A stretch of DNA of 64,000 nucleotides from Pedobacter foliorum (GCF_013266735.1 NZ_JABSNU010000020.1:1-64000), one strand, 5' to 3'. Numbered from the stretch's first letter, positions 1 through 10,069 are shown. The notes: generated by a model from the letters alone, not told the origin. A program made the numbers and translations.

Positions 1-20
1 CATTACAAATAAGATATGGA

Positions 21-70
21 AATCAATGATGTTGTTAGGAGAGAAAAATCTCCTAACAACATCATTGATT
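21..70. repeat. perfect 22-bp inverted repeat (hairpin)
   Basis: Positions 21-42 and 49-70 are exact reverse complements around a 6-nt loop (GAAAAA). No T-tract follows on either strand, so it is not a textbook intrinsic terminator. It lies near the window edge, so the gene it belongs to on the left cannot be seen. It could be an RNA-level hairpin at the 3' end of an upstream gene, or a mobile-element scar. Confidence 0.8.
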
Positions 71-108
71 GATAAAATATGGATAAATAAATTTGGATTT
101 CAACATAG

Positions 109-174
109 AAGGACCTCGCACATGCTATGCGTAAACATGCTTAAACGAGATCCTGAAATAAATTCAGGATGACG
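109..174. repeat. REPIN-like element, copy A (left arm degenerate)
   Basis: The right arm TCCTGAAATAAATTCAGGA followed by TGACG (151-174) is identical to the right arms of the copies at 13494-13576, 19051-19152 and 61899-61981. The left arm has decayed: only the shared GGACCTCGCA text (111-120) remains. It lies just downstream of the tex gene, beyond the hairpin at 192-224. Confidence 0.7.
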
Positions 175-191
175 GCGAGGTGATCCATGAC

Positions 192-224
192 GAGAAGGGG
201 AGCCATACAATAGCTCCCCTTCTC
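192..224 (-). terminator. hairpin directly after tex
   Basis: Twelve-bp perfect stem GAGAAGGGGAGC/GCTCCCCTTCTC (192-203 and 213-224), 9-nt loop, beginning 2 nt after the tex stop codon on the minus strand. The following minus-strand sequence lacks a U-tract, so it may act as a 3'-end stabiliser as much as a terminator. Confidence 0.55.
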
Positions 225-226
225 TA

Positions 227-2569
227 TTACTTAAACATATTCTTCAATGCTTCTAATTTCATTTGTAAATCCCCTTCCGGTAGCAGCTTTTCCTTTTTCG
301 CTCCGCTATTGTTACCCTGAGGTTTAGAAGGCTTTCTATTCTGATCTGGCTTACCTGCACTAACCGGCTTGCCACCACTAACTGGCTTTTTAAAATTACC
401 CGGTTTCTGATCCGCTTTTTTAGCCTGAGGCTTAGGAGCAGTCGCTTCCGTTTTCATAGAAAGCGAAATACGCTTCCTTACAACATCAACCTCCACAACC
501 GTAACTTCTACTTTCTGATGCACTTTAACCACATCATTAGCATTAGTTACAAACTTATTAGAAAGCTGACTCGTATGCACCAATCCATCCTGATGAACAC
601 CTATATCTACGAAAGCACCGAAATTGGTGATATTAGTAACGATACCCGGCAATTTCATGCCAATCCTTAAATCAGCAATTGCATTTACGCCATCAGTAAA
701 ACTAAATATTTCGAACTGCTCACGCGGATCTCTGCCCGGTTTTGCAAGCTCACTCATGATATCATTTAATGTCGGCAAACCGATCTCTTCACTTACATAC
801 TGCTGAAGCTTAATCTGCTTTCTCAACTCAGCATCTTTCATTAACTGAGCAACACTGCAGTTTAAATCGCGCGCCATTTTGTTAACCAAAGCATAGCGCT
901 CAGGGTGAACAGCACTGGTATCAAGCACATGCTCCGCATTTCTGATTCTTAAAAATCCAGCAGCCTGCTCAAAAGCTTTATCACCTAAACGAGGCACCTT
1001 TTTAAGGCTCTCTCTATTTTTAAATGCACCATGCTCATTGCGATAAGTTACAATGTTTTGCGCCAACTGCGGACCAAGCCCTGATACATATGCCAAAACC
1101 TGTTTCGACGCAGTATTTAACTCAACCCCTACCGCATTCACACAACTCATTACAGTATCATCCAAAGAAGCCTGTAGCTTATTCTGATCTACATCATGCT
1201 GGTATTGCCCAACGCCTATCGACTTAGGGTCTATTTTAACAAGCTCTGCCAATGGATCCATCAAACGACGACCAATTGAAACAGCTCCACGAACGGTAAT
1301 GTCCTGAGTAGGGAATTCCTCTCTGGCAACCTCAGAAGCTGAATAAATAGAGGCGCCATTTTCATTAACCATCACCACAATGACATCAGCTAAAGCCAAT
1401 CCGCGGATAAATACTTCCGTTTCTCTTCCTGCAGTTCCGTTACCGATAGCAATAGCTTCAACATTATGTTTAGCACATAGCTTTTTGATCGTTTCCGCAG
1501 CCTCAAGAACACCTCGCTGACCATTATGCGGATAAATAGCTGTGTTTTCAAGCAATTTACCTTGCATATCCAGGCAAACAACCTTACATCCCGTACGGAA
1601 TCCAGGATCTATTGCCAGAACATTCTTTTGTCCCATTGGAGCAGCCAATAGCAATTGTCTTGCGTTTTCTGCAAACACACGGATAGCCTCTTCATCAGCT
1701 CTTTCTTTAGAAAGGCCACGAACCTCAGTTTCCATTGCTGGCCCTAGTAAACGCTTATAGCTGTCCTGAATAGCCAGTTTAACCTGTGCAGCACTACTAT
1801 TATTGCTTTTCACAAATTGCTTTTCCAGAATCTGAATTGCTCCATCCTCTTCAGGCATTGTTTCAAGCTTTAAAATATCTTCATTTTCACCTCTGCGCAT
1901 GGCAAGGATCCTGTGAGAAGGCACCGTTTTAAGCGGCTCACTCCATTCAAAATAATCTTTGTATTTGATGCCCGCTTCTTCCTTACCCTTAACAAGTGTA
2001 GATTTAAAAGTGGCCGTATTTTGAAAGTATTTTCTCATTGATGTTCTAGCATCAATGTTCTCATTTATAATCTCAGCAATAATATCGCGGGCACCTGCAA
2101 GCGCTTCATCAGTTGATGACACACCAAGTTCATCATTAAGAAACTTGCCGGCTTCCAATTCAGGATCTTGTTTGCCTTGCTCCAATATGGTAAGGGCAAG
2201 AGGCTCCAGGCCTTTTTTACGGGCTTCCGATGCTCTCGTTTTACGCTTTGGCTTATACGGAAGATAAATATCTTCAATAGTAGCAATATTGGCAGCCGCG
2301 TTTATTTTCGCCTCTAGCTCTGGAGTTAACTTATCAAGTGCAGCAAGTGCTTTTAAAATCGCTTCTCTACGCTTATCAAGCTCACGAAGCTGCTGAAACC
2401 TGTCGCGGATGGCTGCAACCTGCACCTCATCCAAACTCCCTGTCATCTCCTTACGGTAACGCGAAATAAAGGGAACAGTTGCTCCTTCATCCAGTAATTC
2501 AATAGTAGCGATAACCTGCTTTTCCGCCACTGCGAGTTCAGCAGCGATTATTGTAGAGTGATTACTCAT
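227..2569 (-). CDS. tex: Tex family RNA-binding protein (YqgF/HhH/S1 domains)
   Basis: The 780-residue product has the full Tex architecture. A helical Tex-N region covers roughly residues 1-190. A YqgF/RNase H-like domain opens with LAIDPGFRTGCK near residue 320. Helix-hairpin-helix repeats lie near 490-570 (VSGLGPQLAQNIVTYR), and a C-terminal S1 domain near 635-705 (GIVTNITNFGAFVDIG). Tex proteins bind nucleic acid and are implicated in transcription-coupled processes and stress tolerance; the exact role here is inference. The last 70 residues are a Lys/Pro/Gly-rich, probably disordered tail. The gene stands alone, about 100 bp downstream of the pdhB terminator, and ends at a 12-bp hairpin. 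The size is typical for the family. Confidence 0.95.
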   Translation of the reverse strand: MSNHSTIIAAELAVAEKQVIATIELLDEGATVPFISRYRKEMTGSLDEVQVAAIRDRFQQLRELDKRREAILKALAALDKLTPELEAKINAAANIATIEDIYLPYKPKRKTRASEARKKGLEPLALTILEQGKQDPELEAGKFLNDELGVSSTDEALAGARDIIAEIINENIDARTSMRKYFQNTATFKSTLVKGKEEAGIKYKDYFEWSEPLKTVPSHRILAMRRGENEDILKLETMPEEDGAIQILEKQFVKSNNSSAAQVKLAIQDSYKRLLGPAMETEVRGLSKERADEEAIRVFAENARQLLLAAPMGQKNVLAIDPGFRTGCKVVCLDMQGKLLENTAIYPHNGQRGVLEAAETIKKLCAKHNVEAIAIGNGTAGRETEVFIRGLALADVIVVMVNENGASIYSASEVAREEFPTQDITVRGAVSIGRRLMDPLAELVKIDPKSIGVGQYQHDVDQNKLQASLDDTVMSCVNAVGVELNTASKQVLAYVSGLGPQLAQNIVTYRNEHGAFKNRESLKKVPRLGDKAFEQAAGFLRIRNAEHVLDTSAVHPERYALVNKMARDLNCSVAQLMKDAELRKQIKLQQYVSEEIGLPTLNDIMSELAKPGRDPREQFEIFSFTDGVNAIADLRIGMKLPGIVTNITNFGAFVDIGVHQDGLVHTSQLSNKFVTNANDVVKVHQKVEVTVVEVDVVRKRISLSMKTEATAPKPQAKKADQKPGNFKKPVSGGKPVSAGKPDQNRKPSKPQGNNSGAKKEKLLPEGDLQMKLEALKNMFK

Positions 2570-2612
2570 TTTGATCTCTATTTGATGTTACAAAGTACAG
2601 TGGGGTCAAAAA

Positions 2613-2649
2613 TAAAAAAAATCCCGCATAGGGTTTAACTAGCGGGATT
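2613..2649 (-). terminator. intrinsic terminator of pdhB
   Basis: Stem AATCCCGC/GCGGGATT (2620-2627 and 2642-2649) with a 14-nt loop, followed on the minus strand by a run of eight T. It lies 24 nt past the pdhB stop codon and upstream of tex, so tex is transcribed separately. Confidence 0.85.
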
Positions 2650-2672
2650 ATATTTACTTTAAATTATTAGTC

Positions 2673-3659
2673 TTATTTTGCTGTGTACATAACTTCTTTT
2701 ACAGCTTTAATTACCTTTTCTGCATTAGGTAAACTTGCTGCAATAAGAGTTGGTGCATATGGCAACGGTACGTCAGCGCAAGTGATACGCAATACCGGAG
2801 CATCAAGATAATCGAAAGCATTTTTTTGGATATTAAATGCAATTTCAGAAGAGATAGAAGCCAATGGCCAAGCCTCTTCAACAATTACCAAACGATTTGT
2901 TTTCTTAACAGATGCAATGATCGTTGCATAATCAATAGGACGTACAGTACGTAAATCGATTACTTCAACATTAATTCCTTCTTTAGTTAATTCTTCTACA
3001 GCCGGGTTTACAACACGGGTAAGCATTTTACCAAAAGTTACGATAGTTACATCAGTACCTTCTTTTACAATGTTTGCTTTACCAATTTCAATGTAGTATT
3101 CGCCTTCAGGAACTTCACCTTTATCACCATACATCACCTCAGATTCCATGAAAATAATTGGATCCGGATCAATAATAGATTGTTTAAGCAATCCTTTAGC
3201 TTCGTAAGGAGTAGATGGAATTACAACTTTTAAGCCTGGGCAGTTTGCATACCAGTTCTCAAAGTTTTGAGAGTGCTGAGCACCTAACTGACCTGCATTT
3301 CCAGTTGGCCCACGAAATACGATTGGCACAGAAAACTGACCGCCGCTCATAGATAGCATTTTTGCTGCTCCGTTAATAATCTGATCTATAGCAACCAGAG
3401 AGAAGTTAAAAGTCATGAACTCGATGATTGGAATCAATCCGTTCATTGCTGCACCAATACCAATACCGGTAAAGCCCAACTCAGCAATAGGCGTATCGAT
3501 AATGCGTTTCTCGCCAAATTCATCCAACATTCCCTGACTAACTTTGTATGCACCATTATACTGTGCAACTTCCTCGCCCATCATAAAAATGTTTTCATTT
3601 TTGCGCATTTCCTCGCTTAAGGCTTCACGTAAAGCTTCTCTAAATTGAATCTCTCTCAT
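2673..3659 (-). CDS. pdhB: pyruvate dehydrogenase E1 component, beta subunit
   Basis: The product is the beta chain of a heterotetrameric 2-oxo acid dehydrogenase E1. With E1-alpha it uses thiamine diphosphate to decarboxylate pyruvate and acetylate the E2 lipoyl group. Family signatures visible are MREIQFREAL at the N-terminus, GEEVAQYNGAYKVSQGM, the PIAELGFTGIGIGAA segment and the C-terminal transketolase-type domain beginning near residue 200 (VTIVTFGKM). I chose the ATG at 3659 (328 residues). An in-frame ATG at 3686 adds nine residues that do not match family N-termini and would fall upstream of the predicted transcription start. E1-alpha is not adjacent. A good -7/-33 promoter and a strong terminator make this a monocistronic unit. 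Confidence 0.93.
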   Translation of the reverse strand: MREIQFREALREALSEEMRKNENIFMMGEEVAQYNGAYKVSQGMLDEFGEKRIIDTPIAELGFTGIGIGAAMNGLIPIIEFMTFNFSLVAIDQIINGAAKMLSMSGGQFSVPIVFRGPTGNAGQLGAQHSQNFENWYANCPGLKVVIPSTPYEAKGLLKQSIIDPDPIIFMESEVMYGDKGEVPEGEYYIEIGKANIVKEGTDVTIVTFGKMLTRVVNPAVEELTKEGINVEVIDLRTVRPIDYATIIASVKKTNRLVIVEEAWPLASISSEIAFNIQKNAFDYLDAPVLRITCADVPLPYAPTLIAASLPNAEKVIKAVKEVMYTAK

Positions 3660-3683
3660 TGTATATTCAAATGTTAATTGCGG

Positions 3684-3714
3684 CAAACTTAGATAAAATT
3701 GTTTTTATATGCAA
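3684..3714 (-). promoter_or_regulatory. Bacteroidota-type promoter of pdhB
   Basis: On the minus strand TAAGTTTG (3691-3684) matches the TAnnTTTG -7 consensus, and TTG (3714-3712) lies 20 bp upstream at the -33 position. The predicted 5' leader is about 20 nt before the ATG at 3659. Confidence 0.7.
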
Positions 3715-3790
3715 TTTATTCGCACACTGCTCCATCATTGAAAAGAAACTTTTACACTTGAAATATATCCATGTTGCAATAATCTGCTAA

Positions 3791-6652
3791 CTATCTCTGA
3801 CAAATGTCTTTATAAGGACAATAACCACAGTTCTCTTTGTTCTCAGTTTGCACAAACGGAATGCTTTCATCAAACAGTTCTTCCAGCTTTTCTTGTAACT
3901 TATTAGCGAACATAGATTTAAAACTTTCAAGGCTCTGATCCTGTAAAAACAGCCCTCCTTTTTGCTTTTCTTTAAACAACGTGCCTTCCTTAAAATTCCG
4001 AACAGTATAAAGATGAGGCTCTACATATTGGCGCTGTTTTACCTGTTCATATACATAAGTATAAAATAATGTTTGGATAAGCGCCTTGTTATGATCCTTT
4101 GCCTGATCCTCAAAAAGCGAAGGAAAATCTTTGTACTTCAACTGATCCTTACCTGTTTTATAATCAACAATTCTGATCTTCCCGTCCTTTACATCAACAC
4201 GATCGATTATACCATACAACCAAATATTACGATTTTTCGCCATTGGATAGAGCATCACATAATCGCTTTTATTTTCTAGCTCCTCTATTTTAAAAGGTGT
4301 AAGTTTTTCGTCATTTCTTAAAATTTTAAGCGCATATTGCTCCAACACCTGCAATACAATTTGTTGCAATGCCGGAGTTTGAGTACCAGTTTTGGCGGTA
4401 TTAAGCTTAAGTTCCTTAGCCAGGGCGAACTCACAAAGGTCTTTTAGCTTCTTTTCTCTTTCCTTAATATAGTCTGCCGTTACCTCAGCACCTACAGCCG
4501 GCTCATAGAAAACTTCCATCACGGTATGCAGTGCACTTCCAATTAAATTGGCTTCTATCCTATCCGGCAGGTCTTTAGGCTCTTTTAAACCTGCAATATT
4601 CTTATAGAAAAACCTTAAAGAACAGGTAACATAATCTGTAAATGCAGTTGCAGAGATCTTTTTATCATACTTAGCAGTGGAGTTTCTTTTAAAATACTTC
4701 TCCAAGCCCTTTAATACTTCTCCCTTTTTTTCAACGACAATCTTCAGATTTCTGGGATTCTCAATTGGCTGATTCTGCTGCACGCGATGCGAAAACGTAC
4801 AATTGGTTTCGAACTCCAACTGCTTTACAAAGCGACTTTCCTCACCAGTACTTTTTTCGTCGGTAACCCCATTATAAACCAAAGTCACCTTTTTTGCAAC
4901 GTGTAGTAGCCTGTAAAACAGATATGCCGAAATTGCATTCTGATGCTCCAGAATTGGCAAACCAAAAGCACGCCTGATGTTATCAGGAATAAATGATGGG
5001 TTATTGGTAATTTTAGGAAGAATCCCTTCGTTTACCCCCAAAACTATAAGTTCATCAAAGTCCAGATTCCTGCTTTCCAAAAGCCCCATTACCTGTAAAC
5101 CAGCAAGTGGTTCCCCCTCAAAAGGCACGGTTAATCCCTGAAGCGCCCTTCTAATCAGCTTAAATACAAACTTCGGATTCAAATCTTTTGCGCCCTCAGC
5201 TTTTAGCTCTTCAAAACTATCGGTAAGTGCGTTAAGGGCTTTAACTGCTTCGGTAGACAATAAACTATCCATTCTTTGCAGTTTCCCTTCTTCTGATACA
5301 TATAATAATACACTTGCCAGATGCCTTATTGTGGTAAAGGAATCGGCAAAAGGATTAAAAGTAATCGTGGCAATCTTGCCAACAGGCAACAATTCAGCTC
5401 TACTAAAAGACACCTTTTTCTCATCAACAATCTGATTGTGCAGCTCGTTACGCAAATCCGCATCTATAGGAATCAGCGGATTAAACAGAAAAGACAACAC
5501 GTGTTTATAGTTCACATCAGCATCTGACAACAGGGCCTCCTGGATGCTTAACCACAAATCGCATAAGCCAAACAGGGCCGACTGCTCAAAGGGATAACCC
5601 ATCGTAACATTCACACTATCATCATCTATGGTCTGTAAAGCCGGAATCAACAACTTCTCATCAGCAAGAATAATTGCCTTTCCACCCTCCCGAACCTCAC
5701 TATCCGACAAAAGCTCAGAAAGCAATTTACCCTGAGCAACATTGCCCAATGCCTGCACAACCACAAATTCCTTTGCAACATCACTAAGCCTTGCCGGAGC
5801 CTTTTCAAACTGATTAACCAACCCTACTGTATGTACATTTCTTCGGATAAAATGCCCGGCCTCCTGCAATGGATTAGAAAAATAATGAGCATCTACATCA
5901 AAATAGAAAGAGCACCATCCCTTTTCCTGCCACTGTTTAAAAAACCTTTCCTCTGCTTTCGACAAAGCATTAAAACCAACAAACACCGTATGTTTAAATG
6001 ATTTTAAAAACTCAGGATCAGAATCTTTTCCTTCTGCAAGGTTACGATACATCTTGGCATTGGTAACCAAATCCTCCTTAGCCAACCTTGCATGGAAATT
6101 AACATAAAGCGCAGGCATTCTTTGCCACAGCTCTATAAACCTTTCCTGCATCTGGTTCTGCTTCTTCGCAGAAAACGACCCCCAGAATGTTCGCATAAAC
6201 TGCAATTGCTCTTCATCAAAATTCGGGAATTGCAGTTGCAGCTCGGCTATATCTTCAATTAAGCCAAATATCTCTTTGGCATTGGCCAGATAGTAATCTA
6301 CCTGACTAAAATCGCCAAGTATAATTTCTGCCAGAGGATAAAACTCATCGGGCGAAATCACCTCTTTACGTTCTGCTTTTAGCAGTTCGTTGTAACAGGT
6401 ATATAAAACAAAGAATTGCTTAAGCTGACCGGCAACCACAAGTTCCGTACCACGTGAAAGGAACTCCTGAATGGTGTACATCTGCGGACTCCAAATCGGC
6501 TTCCCACTTACCTCTGCCAAGTATTTCTTTAAATACAGCTGAGGCCTTTTGTTATTAAAAACAATGGCCACATCCTGCAATTCATTACCAAAACGTTCTA
6601 AAAGATCGGTAGCTACTCTGTTTAAAAACTTTCCTTCGTTCACACTTTTCAT
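3791..6652 (-). CDS. addB: AddB-like PD-(D/E)XK nuclease with Fe-S cluster
   Basis: This 953-residue protein is the AddB-type partner of the helicase-nuclease encoded just upstream. The N-terminal two thirds resemble an inactivated UvrD-like helicase (for example DELIVLGVNEGILPK near residue 540) without a Walker A motif. The C-terminal nuclease domain has the RecB-type core GIIDRVDVKDGKIRIVDYKTGK. Cysteines for a 4Fe-4S staple are visible: one in YVTCSLRFFYKN (near 670-680) and C942, C945 and C951 at the extreme C-terminus. AddAB complexes process double-strand breaks to load RecA. The start codon overlaps the addA stop by one base (TAATG), implying translational coupling. It could also be named simply PD-(D/E)XK nuclease family protein. 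Confidence 0.85.
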   Translation of the reverse strand: MKSVNEGKFLNRVATDLLERFGNELQDVAIVFNNKRPQLYLKKYLAEVSGKPIWSPQMYTIQEFLSRGTELVVAGQLKQFFVLYTCYNELLKAERKEVISPDEFYPLAEIILGDFSQVDYYLANAKEIFGLIEDIAELQLQFPNFDEEQLQFMRTFWGSFSAKKQNQMQERFIELWQRMPALYVNFHARLAKEDLVTNAKMYRNLAEGKDSDPEFLKSFKHTVFVGFNALSKAEERFFKQWQEKGWCSFYFDVDAHYFSNPLQEAGHFIRRNVHTVGLVNQFEKAPARLSDVAKEFVVVQALGNVAQGKLLSELLSDSEVREGGKAIILADEKLLIPALQTIDDDSVNVTMGYPFEQSALFGLCDLWLSIQEALLSDADVNYKHVLSFLFNPLIPIDADLRNELHNQIVDEKKVSFSRAELLPVGKIATITFNPFADSFTTIRHLASVLLYVSEEGKLQRMDSLLSTEAVKALNALTDSFEELKAEGAKDLNPKFVFKLIRRALQGLTVPFEGEPLAGLQVMGLLESRNLDFDELIVLGVNEGILPKITNNPSFIPDNIRRAFGLPILEHQNAISAYLFYRLLHVAKKVTLVYNGVTDEKSTGEESRFVKQLEFETNCTFSHRVQQNQPIENPRNLKIVVEKKGEVLKGLEKYFKRNSTAKYDKKISATAFTDYVTCSLRFFYKNIAGLKEPKDLPDRIEANLIGSALHTVMEVFYEPAVGAEVTADYIKEREKKLKDLCEFALAKELKLNTAKTGTQTPALQQIVLQVLEQYALKILRNDEKLTPFKIEELENKSDYVMLYPMAKNRNIWLYGIIDRVDVKDGKIRIVDYKTGKDQLKYKDFPSLFEDQAKDHNKALIQTLFYTYVYEQVKQRQYVEPHLYTVRNFKEGTLFKEKQKGGLFLQDQSLESFKSMFANKLQEKLEELFDESIPFVQTENKENCGYCPYKDICQR

Positions 6653-9600
6653 TACGATACTTTTAATAATTCTCCAGTTTCGGCATACCAGATATAGGCG
6701 TCTATCTGTTTAAACTCATCCATTTTTAACAGGCTATCCCTGTAACGGTTAATGTCGTCTATGTATTTATTATGAGGGGCGCCAAATTTAAAATCAAGCA
6801 ACACCGCCTTATCCTCCATCACAAAAAGCTTATCAGGACGTTTTACCTCTCCCCCCTCCAAAATCATATCCCTTTCACTAATGATGCTTTTCGAATTTTT
6901 AAACCACAGCGCTATTTCCTGTTGATTAATCACATCAATAACCGCCTGCTTTACCTCATCACGCTCACTGCGTCTAATCAGGCCTTCCTGCATTTTCACG
7001 GCAATCAACTTATCCAGCTCTTTTAAATCTGTGATGGTTTCCAGAATACCGTGTAACACCACACCTTTTCGCTGTCTTGCATTAAACCAGCCATCCTCAT
7101 TGTTCTTTTGGTAATTAAACTTAGAAGTTAAACGCTCATTCACATAATAATCAGACACCTTTATGGCGCTTTCGTTAATTTCAGAAACTTTCTTAACCGC
7201 AGGCCTCAACTCCCCAAAAGACATTAGCTTTTCATCCAACACAAAGCCCGAACCCTCCTCTGTTTTAAACAGATTCAGTAATATATTTTGAAACTCGTTT
7301 CTAACCGAAACTTCCTTTTTCTTCTCTACAATTGTTGTTTTAGGGCATACCATATACAAATACTCCCTTGCTCTGGTAGTGGCTACGTATAATGTATTTA
7401 GCGTATCCATATAATTGAGCAGCATTTCTTCAAAGTACTCCCTCGCAAAAGCTGTCGAAGCAAGCTTACTACTATAATCTGCAGGCAAAGTGCTAAAGTT
7501 CCCGAACCCTGCCGGAGCAGCATTTACCCATAAAATCTTCTTAATAAATCCGCTAGGCGTATCTAATTTCCAATTTAAAAACGGAATAATTACCGCCTTA
7601 AACTCCAACCCTTTCGATTTATGAATGGTCATGATCTGCACCGCATCTTGATCATCCGCAGCAGGCAACGCTTTATTCAAACCTTCCTCATCCCACCATT
7701 CTAAAAACATGCCTAAGCCCTGATCGCCACCACCTGCAAACACACCAATCTGATCTCTAAGTGCCATAATAAATGGAATATGATGTTCATTCTGGCCTGT
7801 TCCCAGTCCAAAAAACTGCACCATTCTTTCCATCAAACTAGTCATCGGCAACTGCCTGAAACTTTCAAAACCACTACAGAACTCCTCCGGAAAATAAGCC
7901 GTAAGGCTTTGAATTGGCTGATTAGCAATGTCCATCCAGTCCTGAGCGTTTAGCGCAACTTTCTTATCTACCCCCCCAGGATTATTTATCTGACTAAACA
8001 ACCTTGCACAAGTAGCCCTGTAAATGGCCTGCTCATCTTCCCGAGCCACTAACATCCTAAATATATTGATGAGCAACTGCACCGCAAGGTTAGATGAGAT
8101 CTTCAAAGCATCACCCGAAATAACCTGAAATGTTTTGCCCGCAGCGGCGGATAAATCATCTTGCCTATCTAACAAGGCCGAAATCATTGTTTCTGCCTCG
8201 CGGTTAGCTTTTACCAACACACAAATATCTTTCATAGCAAAGCCATGAACAGATAGCAATTCAATGATTTTATCTACTGCATGCACTGCCGCCGCCGGAC
8301 TTTCATCTTCGGCTTCTGCATCATCTTCTTTATCTAAAAACTGTATTTCTATTTTACCACCATCCAAAGTTTGGGGTGTAACTTTCTGAGAACTTCCTTC
8401 GTAAGCACGATCAATAATCTGGTTATACTCCTGATTCCAGTAGCTCAAAAGATCTTCCCTTTCTGTATCTGCAAGAATTCTATTAAGCTGTCTTTGCAAA
8501 ATAGAGGGCAAATGAGCATATAGAAAATTATTAAAAGCAATCACATTGGTAGTACTTCGTCGGTTAAACTCCAGGTTTTCCTCAGCAACATTATGCGCCT
8601 GCACATCATGCCTTACATTACTATGCAAAATACGCCAGTCGCCACTGCGCCACCTATAAATAGACTGCTTTACATCGCCGACAATAAGGTGTTCGGTAGT
8701 ATTCCCTTCAAATTCCGAAAGCGCATTCCTAATCAATGGCAAAAAGTTGAGCCACTGCATCGTGCTGGTGTCCTGAAACTCATCAAACAGGAAATGCTTG
8801 TATCGGTTTCCCGTTTTCTCCCAAATAAAAGAAGGGTTTTCAGCATCTGCACCTGTAATACCCACCAACAATTGCTGGGCATCACTAATCAATAAAGCCT
8901 TATTTTCTGCTCTGTAATTCTTTAACTGCTGAGCCATTTCCTGCATCAACCGCAAATAAGAACTGTTTTTATGAATAGCCTGCCATGTAAAGTATTGCTC
9001 TGCACCCTCTTCATAAAAAGTAACCATTTTCTTTAATCCTGGGTTCAGGTCTTCGTACAACTGCCTTACTCCCGATGTATCTTTTAATGTGCCATGTGGC
9101 CACAGGTCAAAATCATCAACCATATTGGCCAAAGCAGGAAATATGGTATAGTCCTCATTCAATATCTTATCCAGCTTTAGCAGCGGATTAAGAGATTTAC
9201 GAGCCAGCTCTTCGGGCAAAACACCCGAAAGATCAAATATGTATTTTAAGTCTGTAGCCTGATCAAACAAGGCCTTATTGAAAGCCTTGATGCCCGAAGT
9301 TACAGTTTGTTTTAATGCATTAAACTCTGCCGATCTGTCCTCTCCCATCAGCAACATGGCTTCCTGAAAAGGATAGTACCGTTCTTTAAAAATCTCATTA
9401 GCCAGATCCTTTAAAGCACGCTGATAATTCCAATCCTTACCATCACTAATCCGATCTATTGCAAGAGCCGTTACCCATTCCAACAACTCAGGATCAGCCT
9501 CCATCTGTAAATTAAGTGCTTTAACCAGCTCTTCCTTTACTTTATCATGGTTCATTTCCAGCTTATAGCCACTGTCCAGATTCAATTCAAAAGCAAAACT

Positions 9601-9957
9601 CCTGATTACCTTTTGTACGAAACCATCAATTGTACTTACAGAGAACCTGCCAAAATCATGCAGAATATTGCTGTAAATTACCTGTGCTTTTGCTTTAATG
9701 TCCTGATCCGAAAGTTCCGGATAGCGCTCTTTTAAAAGAGGCTTAAAATCCGAAGGCTCTCCTTTTGCAATAGCCTGTAAAGCACCCAGTATCCGCTCCT
9801 TCATTTCGGCCGTTGCCTTATTGGTAAAAGTTACAGCAAGAATTTCTCTGTATTTACCCGGGCCGCTAAACAAAAGTGTAAGGTAATGCAGGGTTAGGCT
9901 AAAAGTCTTACCCGATCCGGCAGATGCTCTAAGCAATTTTAAAGGTTGTTGAGGCAT
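6652..9957 (-). CDS. addA: AddA-like UvrD/Rep helicase-nuclease
   Basis: The 1101-residue ATP-dependent helicase carries Walker A RASAGSGKT with Lys17, Walker B/Q-motif region FLFDEFQDTSTMQW near residue 390, and helicase motif VI YVATTRAREYLYMV near residue 860. The C-terminus has a PD-(D/E)XK nuclease signature (AVLLDFKFG). This combination is AddA-like rather than UvrD or PcrA. It acts with the downstream AddB-like protein in DNA double-strand-break end processing. The two genes form a two-gene unit and the coupling is one base. No exact -7 box was found in the 130 bp before the start, which is shared with the divergent thioredoxin gene. Confidence 0.9.
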   Translation of the reverse strand: MPQQPLKLLRASAGSGKTFSLTLHYLTLLFSGPGKYREILAVTFTNKATAEMKERILGALQAIAKGEPSDFKPLLKERYPELSDQDIKAKAQVIYSNILHDFGRFSVSTIDGFVQKVIRSFAFELNLDSGYKLEMNHDKVKEELVKALNLQMEADPELLEWVTALAIDRISDGKDWNYQRALKDLANEIFKERYYPFQEAMLLMGEDRSAEFNALKQTVTSGIKAFNKALFDQATDLKYIFDLSGVLPEELARKSLNPLLKLDKILNEDYTIFPALANMVDDFDLWPHGTLKDTSGVRQLYEDLNPGLKKMVTFYEEGAEQYFTWQAIHKNSSYLRLMQEMAQQLKNYRAENKALLISDAQQLLVGITGADAENPSFIWEKTGNRYKHFLFDEFQDTSTMQWLNFLPLIRNALSEFEGNTTEHLIVGDVKQSIYRWRSGDWRILHSNVRHDVQAHNVAEENLEFNRRSTTNVIAFNNFLYAHLPSILQRQLNRILADTEREDLLSYWNQEYNQIIDRAYEGSSQKVTPQTLDGGKIEIQFLDKEDDAEAEDESPAAAVHAVDKIIELLSVHGFAMKDICVLVKANREAETMISALLDRQDDLSAAAGKTFQVISGDALKISSNLAVQLLINIFRMLVAREDEQAIYRATCARLFSQINNPGGVDKKVALNAQDWMDIANQPIQSLTAYFPEEFCSGFESFRQLPMTSLMERMVQFFGLGTGQNEHHIPFIMALRDQIGVFAGGGDQGLGMFLEWWDEEGLNKALPAADDQDAVQIMTIHKSKGLEFKAVIIPFLNWKLDTPSGFIKKILWVNAAPAGFGNFSTLPADYSSKLASTAFAREYFEEMLLNYMDTLNTLYVATTRAREYLYMVCPKTTIVEKKKEVSVRNEFQNILLNLFKTEEGSGFVLDEKLMSFGELRPAVKKVSEINESAIKVSDYYVNERLTSKFNYQKNNEDGWFNARQRKGVVLHGILETITDLKELDKLIAVKMQEGLIRRSERDEVKQAVIDVINQQEIALWFKNSKSIISERDMILEGGEVKRPDKLFVMEDKAVLLDFKFGAPHNKYIDDINRYRDSLLKMDEFKQIDAYIWYAETGELLKVS

Positions 9958-10041
9958 TACGTAAAGCTATAACTTATTTAGAAAAATATGGTCACAAATA
10001 AAATCTACTATTTAACTAGAGAATATTAAACTGGTATTACA

Positions 10042-10069
10042 TTTGATGTTAGCTAATCTATTAATTTTG
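10042..10069 (+). promoter_or_regulatory. promoter of the thioredoxin-like gene
   Basis: TAATTTTG (10062-10069) matches TAnnTTTG, and TTTG (10042-10045) lies 16 bp upstream, slightly closer than usual. The ATG follows 18 nt later. Confidence 0.65.

Noticed and set aside
3659..3686. Longer pdhB start at 3686
   Set aside because: The nine extra residues do not match E1-beta N-termini and lie across the predicted transcription start.
3791..9957. The helicase-nuclease pair as an anti-phage defence system
   Set aside because: Domain order, Fe-S nuclease and one-base coupling fit housekeeping AddAB; no defence-type partner genes are present.
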